43,025 bases of DNA. It comes from Acidobacteria bacterium RIFCSPLOWO2_12_FULL_66_21 (GTDB taxonomy: Bacteria > Acidobacteriota > Vicinamibacteria > Vicinamibacterales > 2-12-FULL-66-21). Shown in pieces: positions 16,297 through 23,175 of the stretch; within the stretch, counting starts at the first letter, position 1, and every line of letters begins with the position of its first letter. A model generated the notes under the pieces. It saw nothing but the letters and a program-made list of their open reading frames with translations, ran no database searches and was not told the DNA's origin. The stretch lies in assembly GCA_001767455.1 (NCBI GenBank), contig MELC01000015.1:14771-57795 (forward strand), in the 5' to 3' direction. Both the position numbers and the translations under genes were made by a program.

Positions 16297-18711
16297 ATGC
16301 TGCTTCAGGATATCCGCTACGCCCTTCGCACCCTGCTGAAGAACCGCGGCTTTACGGCCGTGGCCGTCATCTGCCTCTCCCTCGGCATAGGCGTCAACGC
16401 GACGATCTTCAGCGTCGTGGACGGCGTCATCCTGAATCCGTACCCCTACCCCGACTCCGAGCGCCTGATCGTCATCACGTCGACGAACCAGACGCAGGGT
16501 TTCATGCGCGCCGGCCTTTCCTACGCCGATTTCAAGGACCTGCGCGGCACGGCGACCACCATCAGCACCGGCGCCGCGTTTACCAGCCGCAGCCTGACGA
16601 TCTCCGACGGCACGGGCGATCCGGAACGCTTTCTGGGTGAGACGGTCTCCTGGCAGCTGTTCAGCATCCTCGGGGCCGCGCCCGCCCTCGGGCGCGATTT
16701 CGGGCCCGAGGACGATCGTCCGGGCGCGGCGCCTGTGATCATCCTCAGCGACGACGTCTGGCGCTCTCGGTACCACTCGGATCCGAACATCGTCGATCGC
16801 GCGATTTCCATCAACGGCCGGCCCCACACCATCATCGGCGTCATGCCGCCCCGCTTCGCGTTTCCGGAGAGCCACCGGCTGTGGGTACCGCTTGCGCCGT
16901 ACGGGGAGCCGACGACGCGCGACGAGCGCAACGCCTATGTCTTCGCGCGGATGAAACCGGGCGTCACGCTGGAGCAGGCGCGGAGCGAGCTGAAGACGAT
17001 CGCGTCGCAACTGGAGCGCACGTACCCCGCGGAGAACAAGGATTGGGGACTGGGCGCCCGGCCGGTGCGCGAATGGATGCTGCCCCAGGCCGTGAAGCTG
17101 ATCCTCCTGACGATGATGGGCGCGGTGACGCTGGTGCTCCTGATCGCCTGCGCGAACGTCGCGAACCTGCTGCTGGCGCGCGCGTCGGTGCGCGCGCGCG
17201 AGATCGCGATCCGCTCGGCGCTCGGCGCGGGACGGTGGCGGATTGTCCGGCAGCTGCTCACCGAGTCGGTCTTCATCGGCCTGTTCGCCGCACCGCTCGG
17301 GGTCCTGCTCGGCTGGGTGGGCATTCGCCTGCTCGACATGGCCATGCCCGCCGACGGCGTGCCGTACTTCATCCGCTGGAGCCTCGACACGCGCGCCCTC
17401 GTCTACACGATTTCCATTTCGGTGCTCACCGGGATCGTCTTCGGGCTCGCGCCGGCGCTCCAGGCCGCGCGCGGCAATCTCCAGGAGACGCTGAAGGAGG
17501 GCGGACGCGGCTATTCGGGCGCCGGGCGCGCCTGGCTGCGCAACACCCTCGTGATCATCGAGGTCGGCCTCTCGCTCGTGCTGCTCGTCGGCGCCTCGCT
17601 GTTCATGCGCAGCTTCCTGAACGTGCAGACCGCGCAGCTCGGCTTCGATACGAAGCCGCTGATGACGGTGCGGTTCTACCTGCCGGGCGTCCAGTACGAG
17701 AAAGCCGAGGCGAAGGCCCTCCGCGTCGAGGACATCGTCCGGCGCGTCGAGGCGCTGCCAGGGGTCCAGGCGGCGTTCGCCTCGAACTTCGTGCCGCTCA
17801 GCGGCGGCGGCGGCGGCGGGCAGGTGATTGTCGAGGGGAAGGCCGCCGAGCCGGGGAAAGAGCCGGCGATCAACTTCGTCGCGACATCGCCGCATCTGCG
17901 GCAGACGTTGGGCGTCGCGCTCGTCCACGGCCGCGATCTCACGGATAGCGAAGGGGCGACCAGGTCCGGCGCCGCGCTGATCAACCAGGCCATGGCGAAA
18001 CGGCTCTGGGGCGATCAGGATCCTATCGGCCGGCGATTCAGGCTGAAGGGCGACCGGATTCCTGACTGGTTTTCGGTCGTTGGAGTCGTGGCCGACTTCA
18101 GGCAGTACCCGGCACGAGGTGACGAGCCTCCGCCGTCGGCGGCGTTCATCCCCTATCCGTACGACCCTGCCTTGAACACGGGGTTGACGATCCGCGTGGC
18201 GGGCGACCCGGCAAGCGTGACGGCCGCCGTCCGCGATCAGATCCGGCAGGCGGACGCGTCGCTGCCCGTGTTCAACGTCAGCACGATGGAGGAACTGCGC
18301 ACGAGCAGCTTCTGGGAGCAGCGGCTGTTCACGATGATGTTCGCCACGTTTGGCGCGATCGCGCTGCTGCTGGCGTCGGTCGGCGTCTACGGCGTGTTGT
18401 CGTACTCCGTGTCGCAGCGCGTCCAGGAGATCGGCGTACGCGTGGCGCTTGGCGCCGAGCGCCGTCACGTCATGCGGCTGATCGTCGGCGATGGCCTGCG
18501 GCTGGCGGCCGGCGGAATCGTCTTCGGCTTGATCGGAGCGTTCTTCGCATGGCGAGCCATTTCATCCGAGTTGTACAACGTGACGCCGACCGATCCGGCG
18601 AGCTTCGCGGCGGTCGCGCTGTTCCTGACGCTCGTCGCGGCTCTGGCCAGCTACTTCCCGGCGCGGCGGGCCATGGCCGTCGATCCGATCGTCGCGCTCA
18701 GAAACGAGTGA
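16297..18711 (+). CDS. ADOP-type ABC transporter permease
   Basis: An 804-residue permease beginning with the diagnostic MLLQDIRYALRTLLKNRGFTAVAVICLSLGIGVNATIFSVV. It has two complete MacB_PCD plus FtsX halves. The first periplasmic core is YADFKDLRGTATTIS and the first FtsX triplet LLIACANVANLLLARASVRAREIAIRSALGAGR. TM1 of the second half is TLVIIEVGLSLVLLVGASLFMRS. The last FtsX triplet (GVYGVLSYSVSQRVQEIGVRVALGA) ends in ARRAMAVDPIVALRNE. Length and order are those of the family. Related MacB systems export macrolides, peptides or lipoproteins, but these orphan permeases lack an ATPase gene nearby and their substrate is unknown. No Shine-Dalgarno is seen; the ECF-like promoter puts the transcription start at or near the ATG. 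Confidence 0.92.
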   Translation: MLLQDIRYALRTLLKNRGFTAVAVICLSLGIGVNATIFSVVDGVILNPYPYPDSERLIVITSTNQTQGFMRAGLSYADFKDLRGTATTISTGAAFTSRSLTISDGTGDPERFLGETVSWQLFSILGAAPALGRDFGPEDDRPGAAPVIILSDDVWRSRYHSDPNIVDRAISINGRPHTIIGVMPPRFAFPESHRLWVPLAPYGEPTTRDERNAYVFARMKPGVTLEQARSELKTIASQLERTYPAENKDWGLGARPVREWMLPQAVKLILLTMMGAVTLVLLIACANVANLLLARASVRAREIAIRSALGAGRWRIVRQLLTESVFIGLFAAPLGVLLGWVGIRLLDMAMPADGVPYFIRWSLDTRALVYTISISVLTGIVFGLAPALQAARGNLQETLKEGGRGYSGAGRAWLRNTLVIIEVGLSLVLLVGASLFMRSFLNVQTAQLGFDTKPLMTVRFYLPGVQYEKAEAKALRVEDIVRRVEALPGVQAAFASNFVPLSGGGGGGQVIVEGKAAEPGKEPAINFVATSPHLRQTLGVALVHGRDLTDSEGATRSGAALINQAMAKRLWGDQDPIGRRFRLKGDRIPDWFSVVGVVADFRQYPARGDEPPPSAAFIPYPYDPALNTGLTIRVAGDPASVTAAVRDQIRQADASLPVFNVSTMEELRTSSFWEQRLFTMMFATFGAIALLLASVGVYGVLSYSVSQRVQEIGVRVALGAERRHVMRLIVGDGLRLAAGGIVFGLIGAFFAWRAISSELYNVTPTDPASFAAVALFLTLVAALASYFPARRAMAVDPIVALRNE

Positions 18712-18717
18712 GCCTGC

Positions 18718-18723
18718 TATCAT
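18718..18723 (+). promoter_or_regulatory. Extended -10 (TGcTATCAT) before metallopeptidase gene
   Basis: TATCAT matches TATAAT in 5 of 6 bases, with TG one base upstream (extended -10). It ends 6 nt before the GTG at 18730. No Shine-Dalgarno is present, so a leaderless transcript is possible. Confidence 0.45.
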
Positions 18724-18729
18724 CCGAGC

Positions 18730-19452
18730 GTGCAGCTCGAGTTCCCGTTTCTCCGGGCGCCCGCTGAACCGTCGCTTCCGCCGTCCGCGGCCGAAGGGCT
18801 GCCGGTCCAGATCGTCCTGGTGCGCCGGGCGCGCCGCTACATCGTGCGGGTGCAGCACGACGGCGCGGTGCGCGTGACGGTGCCGCGCGGCGGGTCGCGT
18901 GCCGAAGCGCTCCGCTTCCTCGAGAAGCATCGCGCGTGGGTCGAGCAGGAGCGCCTGCGCGTCGGCGAGGCGCGATCGCCCGGCCGGTGGAGCGATGGGG
19001 AGACGATCCTGCTTCGGGGCGAACTGGCGAGACTCTCGATTGCGATCGACGGCGATTTCCGTACCGTGGCGTACGGCGATCGCACGATCACGATGCCCGT
19101 CGCGAGCGATGTCGCATCGTCGATCCAGGCAGACCTTCGGGCGCTCGTGCGCGAGGAAATCGTGCCACGGCTTCACGAGCTCGCGGCGCTCCATGGGCTG
19201 AGGGTCGCACGGGTGGTGGTCCGCGGCCAGCGCTCGCGCTGGGCCTCCTGCTCCAACAGCGGCACCATCGCGCTCAACTACCGGACGGCGCAGATGCCGC
19301 TGGCGGTCCGCGACTACATCCTGGTCCACGAGCTGATGCACTTGAAGCATCAGAACCACTCGCTGCGGTTCTGGCGGCTGGTCGAGCACGCGTGCCCGGG
19401 CTTCCGCGAGGCGGAGCGCTGGCTCAAGACCGACGGTCGCGCGCTTTTCTAA
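18730..19452 (+). CDS. YgjP-type (M48-related, DUF45) metal-dependent hydrolase
   Basis: A 240-residue protein. The C-terminal part carries the zinc motif V-H-E-L-M-H-L-K-H-x-N-H-S-x-x-F-W and the upstream block RGQRSRWASCSNSGTIALNYR. Together these define the YgjP/DUF45 metallopeptidase-like family (SprT/WSS1-like fold). The N-terminal part (VLVRRARRYIVRVQHDGAVRVTVPRGGSRAEALRFLEKHRAWV) is the usual family start. There is no signal peptide, so it is cytosolic. The GTG start is taken because the -10 box 6 nt upstream leaves no room for a longer protein. The physiological substrate is unknown. The next gene starts 4 nt after its stop, so the two are an operon. Confidence 0.88.
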   Translation: MQLEFPFLRAPAEPSLPPSAAEGLPVQIVLVRRARRYIVRVQHDGAVRVTVPRGGSRAEALRFLEKHRAWVEQERLRVGEARSPGRWSDGETILLRGELARLSIAIDGDFRTVAYGDRTITMPVASDVASSIQADLRALVREEIVPRLHELAALHGLRVARVVVRGQRSRWASCSNSGTIALNYRTAQMPLAVRDYILVHELMHLKHQNHSLRFWRLVEHACPGFREAERWLKTDGRALF

Positions 19453-19456
19453 GACG

Positions 19457-19999
19457 ATGAGCATCGAACTCGTCGGGCTGCTCTGCACGGTGCGCCCGTG
19501 GCGCGCGTCGGACGCGGCGTCGCTCGTCCGTCACGCGAACAACCTCGACGTCGCCAGCCAGCTCCGCGATCGGTTTCCGCACCCGTACACCCGCGGCGAC
19601 GCGCACGCCTTCCTGAAGCTCGCCGCCGTGCCTCAGCTGCCGACGAATCTCGCAATCGATGTGGATGGCGAGGCGGCCGGCGCGATCGGTTACGTGCCCG
19701 GGCGCGACGTCGAGCGGTACTCCGCGGAAATCGGCTATTGGCTGGGTGAAGCGCTGTGGGGACGCGGGATCGCGACCGAGGCGCTCGTGCTCGCGACCGA
19801 GTATGTGTTTTCCAGCGTGAACATGCTGCGGCTGTTCGCGTTGCCCTTCGCCGACAATCTCGGGTCCATCCGGGTCCTCGAGAAGGCCGGCTACGTGCGC
19901 GAAGGGCTGCTCCAGTCGAGCAGCGTCAAGTTCGGCCAGCCGCGCGACCAATACATCTACGCCGTCATCAACCGGCACTGGCGGGGGGCTGCCGGATAG
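19457..19999 (+). CDS. GNAT family N-acetyltransferase (RimJ/RimL type)
   Basis: A 180-residue acetyltransferase with the RimJ/RimL layout. It opens with VRPWRASDAASLVRHANN. Motif A is in EIGYWLGEALWGRGIATEALVLATEYVF, with an acetyl-CoA pyrophosphate loop of the form Q/R-x-x-G-x-G/A (WGRGIAT). It ends with NMLRLFALPFADNLGSIRVLEKAGYVREGLLQSSSVKFGQPRDQYIYAVI. Members acetylate ribosomal protein N-termini or small molecules. The target is unknown here. The start ATG lies 4 nt after the stop of the metallopeptidase gene, indicating translational coupling. Confidence 0.9.
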   Translation: MSIELVGLLCTVRPWRASDAASLVRHANNLDVASQLRDRFPHPYTRGDAHAFLKLAAVPQLPTNLAIDVDGEAAGAIGYVPGRDVERYSAEIGYWLGEALWGRGIATEALVLATEYVFSSVNMLRLFALPFADNLGSIRVLEKAGYVREGLLQSSSVKFGQPRDQYIYAVINRHWRGAAG

Positions 20000-20015
20000 C
20001 GGGCTGTTCGAATTC

Positions 20016-20108
20016 CAAACGCCAAACGCCAAACGCCAAACACCGAATGCCGAACATCAAACGCCAAACGGGATTGCTTTGAAGTTTGAAGTTTGAAGTT
20101 TGGAGTTA
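20016..20108. repeat. Heptamer array F (caaacgc, then gaagttt)
   Basis: Eight in-phase words (caaacgc x3, caaacac, cgaatgc, cgaacat, caaacgc, caaacgg; 20016-20071) are followed after 9 nt by gaagttt x3 and ggagtta (20081-20108). The caaac and gtttg cores are complementary, so the arms can pair loosely. The array ends about 10 bp before the -10-like box of the acylase gene. Confidence 0.9.
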
Positions 20109-20118
20109 GAGGTCCGGT

Positions 20119-20124
20119 TACACT
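20119..20124 (+). promoter_or_regulatory. -10-like TACACT before acylase gene
   Basis: TACACT ends 7 nt before the ATG at 20132. No Shine-Dalgarno is visible in the short gap. This is consistent with a leaderless start. Confidence 0.35.
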
Positions 20125-20131
20125 ATGGCGC

Positions 20132-22309
20132 ATGCCGAGTCTGGCTCCGCGCCGTGCGTTCGCCGTAGTCGTTGTGCTGCTGGGGATCGCCGCCGCGTGC
20201 GGACGGCCGCCCGTCACGCTGCCGTCGCCGGACGCCCTGTCGCGGCAGGCGACCATCCGGCGTGACACGTTCGGTATCCCTCACATCCTCGCCGACACCG
20301 AAGAGGCGGCGGCGTTCGCGTTCGGCTACGCGCAGGCGGAAGACCACGCGGAGGAGATCGCGCGCCATCTCGTGTCGGCGCGCGGGGAGGAGGCGAAGTA
20401 TTTCGGAGAGTCCGGCCTCCAGAACGACCTCGCCATGGCGCAATTCGACAACCTCGCGGAATCGCGTCGAGGCCTGGAGCGTGTGTCGCCGTTGTATCGC
20501 GGCATTCTGGCGGCGTACGCGGCGGGCGTGAACCGATATGTGTCGCGTCACACGGACACGCTGCCCGCCTGGATCCCGGAATTCACGGCCGCCGACGTCC
20601 TTGCCAACAGCCGCTCCGGCGCGGCGGAATCGCTGGCGGGCCCCGGTCTGATTCGCCAGCTGCGCAACAAGTACGAGGGCGCTCCCGTCCGAGGCGACAA
20701 GCCGGACGAGACGTGGATCGACGCGCCGGGATCGAATGCCCTGGCGCTCGCCGGGTCGAGAACGACGACGGGTAAACCCATACTGCTCGGCAACCCGCAC
20801 CTGAGCTGGTCGTCGCTGTACTGGGAAGCGCACGTCCGCGTGCCCGGCCGGATCGATTTCTACGGCTCCACGCTTGCCGGCATCCCGATCCTGCGCGCCG
20901 GCTTCAACGAGCGCCTCGGCTTCGTCACCACCAACAACGCTCCGGACCTGGACGATGTGTTTGCGCTGGAGATGGATGCGGCGCACCCGGGTCACTATGT
21001 GTTCGACGGACGTTCGCGGCCGCTCGAGCCGTACACGGTCAGCGTGACGGTGCGCAATGCCGACGGATCGAACCGGATCGAGACGCGCACCTTCTGGCGA
21101 ACGAGCGTCGGGCCGATCGTCTATCGCACGCCCCAGCGTGCCTTCGCGGTCAAGTCGACGCGCCTGGATGCGTACCGCTACTTCGAGGGGTTCTACGAGC
21201 TCAGCAAGACGCGCACGCTCGACCAGTGGCTCGCGGCGCTTCGCCTCAATTACGTGCCGACGTCGAACTTCACCTACGCCGACGCGGACGGCAACATCCT
21301 CTATCAATGGAACGCCCGGCTGCCGGTGCGGCGCGAGGGGGTGGACTACAGCCTGGATGTCGCCGCGCATTCGGCGCGCGACCTCTGGTCCACGCTGCAC
21401 GCGGTGGCGGATTTTCCGCGCCGTCTGAATCCTCCGGGCGGCTACGTCCAGAACGCCAACAATCCGCCGCAGTTCGTGTCGATGCGCGATCCCCTTGACA
21501 TGTCCGCGTACCCGTCGTACTTCGAGCGCGGTCCGCTCGGCCTGCGGCCGCAGCTCGCGATCGACATGCTGGAGAGCCGGCCGTCGTTCAGCGTCGCGGA
21601 CGTGATTGCGTTGAAGTACGACACACGATTGCTGCTGGCTGAGCGTGTCAAGGCGGCGGTCGTTGAAGCCGTGCGCTCGACGCCTGATGCCCCCGGGGAG
21701 GCGCGCGCCGGCGCCGACGTGCTCGACGCCTGGGACGGCCGTGCGTCTGCCGACAGCCGCGGCACGGCGCTCTTCCTGCGTTTCTGGGACCGCTACACCG
21801 GCCTCGTCAAGACTCCATTCGCGGTTCCCTGGGACGCGGCCAATCCCGCGCGCACGCCGTCGGGCATCGCCGATCGCGCGGCGGCCGTTGCCGAGCTTGC
21901 CTCCGCCGTGCGGGCCATGCGCGGCGCCGGCGGGTCGGAGCGCGTCGCCTGGGGAGAGCTCAACCGCTTCCGCGCGGGACCGATCGATCTTCCTGGGGAC
22001 GGCGCCTCGGGAACGTACGGCGCATATCGGGTCGTCCGCTTCGACGCGGTGCCGGGGGAGACCGCGCGGATCGCCGGCAACACCGCCGGCGGGCGTCCGC
22101 TCAGCGGCTTCGGCGATGCCTGGGTGCTCCTCGTGGATTTCTCGGCGCCCGCGACCGCCTGGTCCGTGCTGGCATACGGCCAGAGCAGCCGCCTCGACTC
22201 ACCGCACAGCCGGGACCAGCTTCCGATCTACGCCGCGCACCAGCTGCGCCGCGCGTGGTTCTCCGAGGCCGACATCAAGGCGCACCTGGAGCGGGAATAC
22301 CATCCTTGA
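20132..22309 (+). CDS. Penicillin-acylase-family lipoprotein (Ntn hydrolase)
   Basis: A 725-residue precursor. The N-terminus is a lipoprotein signal (AVVVVLLGIAAAC, lipid-modifiable Cys23). The alpha-chain region opens with RDTFGIPHILADTEEAAAFAFGYAQAEDH, typical of the penicillin/acyl-homoserine-lactone acylase family. Self-cleavage would expose Ser201 in DAPGS-NALALAGSRT as the catalytic N-terminal nucleophile. The beta chain has GNPHLSW and FGDAWVLLVDFS-type motifs. Family members deacylate penicillins, acyl-homoserine lactones or other N-acyl compounds; sequence alone does not fix the substrate. The ATG at 20132 directly precedes the signal peptide. An ATG at 20125 is in another frame. 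Confidence 0.9.
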   Translation: MPSLAPRRAFAVVVVLLGIAAACGRPPVTLPSPDALSRQATIRRDTFGIPHILADTEEAAAFAFGYAQAEDHAEEIARHLVSARGEEAKYFGESGLQNDLAMAQFDNLAESRRGLERVSPLYRGILAAYAAGVNRYVSRHTDTLPAWIPEFTAADVLANSRSGAAESLAGPGLIRQLRNKYEGAPVRGDKPDETWIDAPGSNALALAGSRTTTGKPILLGNPHLSWSSLYWEAHVRVPGRIDFYGSTLAGIPILRAGFNERLGFVTTNNAPDLDDVFALEMDAAHPGHYVFDGRSRPLEPYTVSVTVRNADGSNRIETRTFWRTSVGPIVYRTPQRAFAVKSTRLDAYRYFEGFYELSKTRTLDQWLAALRLNYVPTSNFTYADADGNILYQWNARLPVRREGVDYSLDVAAHSARDLWSTLHAVADFPRRLNPPGGYVQNANNPPQFVSMRDPLDMSAYPSYFERGPLGLRPQLAIDMLESRPSFSVADVIALKYDTRLLLAERVKAAVVEAVRSTPDAPGEARAGADVLDAWDGRASADSRGTALFLRFWDRYTGLVKTPFAVPWDAANPARTPSGIADRAAAVAELASAVRAMRGAGGSERVAWGELNRFRAGPIDLPGDGASGTYGAYRVVRFDAVPGETARIAGNTAGGRPLSGFGDAWVLLVDFSAPATAWSVLAYGQSSRLDSPHSRDQLPIYAAHQLRRAWFSEADIKAHLEREYHP

Positions 22310-22323
22310 TGTTTGATTGCTGT

Positions 22324-22440
22324 CGTTGCTCGTGGCTCGTTGTTCGTCCTTCCCGCCGAGCCACGAGTCACGAGCCACGAGCCACGGCAAACGAGCCACG
22401 AGCCACGGCAAACGAGCCACGAGCCACGAGCCACGGCAAG
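22324..22440. repeat. Heptamer foldback G (cgagcca)
   Basis: Twelve in-phase words fill 22357-22440. Nine are cgagcca or cgagtca and three cggcaaa/g, making a 21-bp higher order (two cgagcca plus one cggcaaa). The left arm 22324-22351 has the opposite words cgttgct, cgtggct, cgttgtt, cgtcctt, so cgtggctcg pairs with cgagccacg across a 5-bp centre. The array ends 1 bp before the TATAGT box of the next gene. Confidence 0.92.
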
Positions 22441-22441
22441 G

Positions 22442-22447
22442 TATAGT
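22442..22447 (+). promoter_or_regulatory. -10 box TATAGT before GNAT-like gene
   Basis: TATAGT (5 of 6 to consensus) ends 6 nt before the GTG at 22454. The position of a -35 is filled by the heptamer array. No Shine-Dalgarno is seen, so a leaderless start is likely. Confidence 0.5.
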
Positions 22448-22453
22448 TAACCC

Positions 22454-23044
22454 GTGGAGTATTCGCTGAAACAATACGCGCTGCAGCAGGGCGCGCTCGA
22501 GATCGAATACCTCGAGGAGTTCTTTCTCGACTTCCCGCGCAAGAAGACCGCGGCGGAGGTCGTTCAGCGTCTCGCGGAACGCGATCACCAGATCCTGATG
22601 GCGGAAGCGCCGCTCCCCGACGATCCGGGCATGGTCGTGCCGGTGTCGTTCAAGGTTGCCCACGAGCTGCGCGCGAACGAGAGCGACCCGCAGCTCGCGG
22701 ATCTCGTCGCGCAGCTCGAGGACTGCGTGAAGTTCGACGGGCGCCGCGTCCTCTATCAGTGGATTGGCGGTACCCGCAGCGACTGGCGCGGTCAGGGACA
22801 TTTCCGGGCGCTGACCGAGGAGCAGGAAGTCTGGGCGATGGCCAACGGCTTCGACGAGATCGTCGCCAAGACGAAGAACAAGTTCTACGAGATGCGCAGC
22901 ACGCTCGCGCAGCTCGATTTCGACGTCATCCGCTTCGTTCCGCACCCGTACGAGATCGGCGAGTCGAAAGTCTTCATGAGCAAGCGGCTGGGCCAGCACG
23001 TCATCGACGCCCACCGCAGCCGCCGCTCAGTCGTTCGAACGTAG
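22454..23044 (+). CDS. GNAT-like acetyltransferase fold protein
   Basis: A 196-residue cytosolic protein. The C-terminal half reads as a GNAT core: strand VLYQWIGGTRSDWRGQGHFRALTEEQEVWAMANGFDEIVAKTKNKFYEMRSTLAQLDFDVIRF. Here DWRGQGHFRAL stands at the place of the acetyl-CoA loop (R/Q-x-x-G-x-G/A), and NKFYEMRSTLAQLDFDVI is the usual terminal motif. The first half (LEIEYLEEFFLDFPRKKTAAEVVQRLAERDHQILMAEA) covers the N-terminal helices. The substrate is unknown. The GTG is chosen because of the -10 box directly upstream. It converges with the M28 peptidase gene across a foldback repeat. Confidence 0.7.
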   Translation: MEYSLKQYALQQGALEIEYLEEFFLDFPRKKTAAEVVQRLAERDHQILMAEAPLPDDPGMVVPVSFKVAHELRANESDPQLADLVAQLEDCVKFDGRRVLYQWIGGTRSDWRGQGHFRALTEEQEVWAMANGFDEIVAKTKNKFYEMRSTLAQLDFDVIRFVPHPYEIGESKVFMSKRLGQHVIDAHRSRRSVVRT

Positions 23045-23046
23045 CA

Positions 23047-23174
23047 GGCAGCTGGCAGCGGGCAACGTAGCAGGCAGCTGGCAGCAGGCGGCTGGCAGTG
23101 GATCGCGCCGTCCCGCTGACAGCTTGACAACTCGACTCACTGCCTGCTGCCGGCTGCCGGCTGCCTGCTTCTTG
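23047..23174. repeat. Heptamer foldback H (ggcagct ... ctgcctg)
   Basis: In-phase words ggcagct, ggcagcg, ggcaacg, then after 5 nt ggcagct, ggcagca, ggcggct, ggcagtg (23047-23100). The complementary arm is ctgcctg, ctgccgg, ctgccgg, ctgcctg (23140-23167). It lies between convergent genes. The centre holds ggatcgcgccgtc and ctcgactca, which are shared with element I at 25373-25505. Confidence 0.88.
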
Positions 23175-23175
23175 A

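Noticed and set aside
16231-18468. 745-codon minus-strand open frame opposite the ADOP permease
   Set aside because: His/Arg/Asp-rich shadow text; the plus strand encodes a complete permease.
22255-22446. Short plus-strand frame with a repeated HEPRATANEPRAT-like peptide
   Set aside because: It is only the translation of the cgagcca heptamer array and starts inside the acylase gene in another frame.
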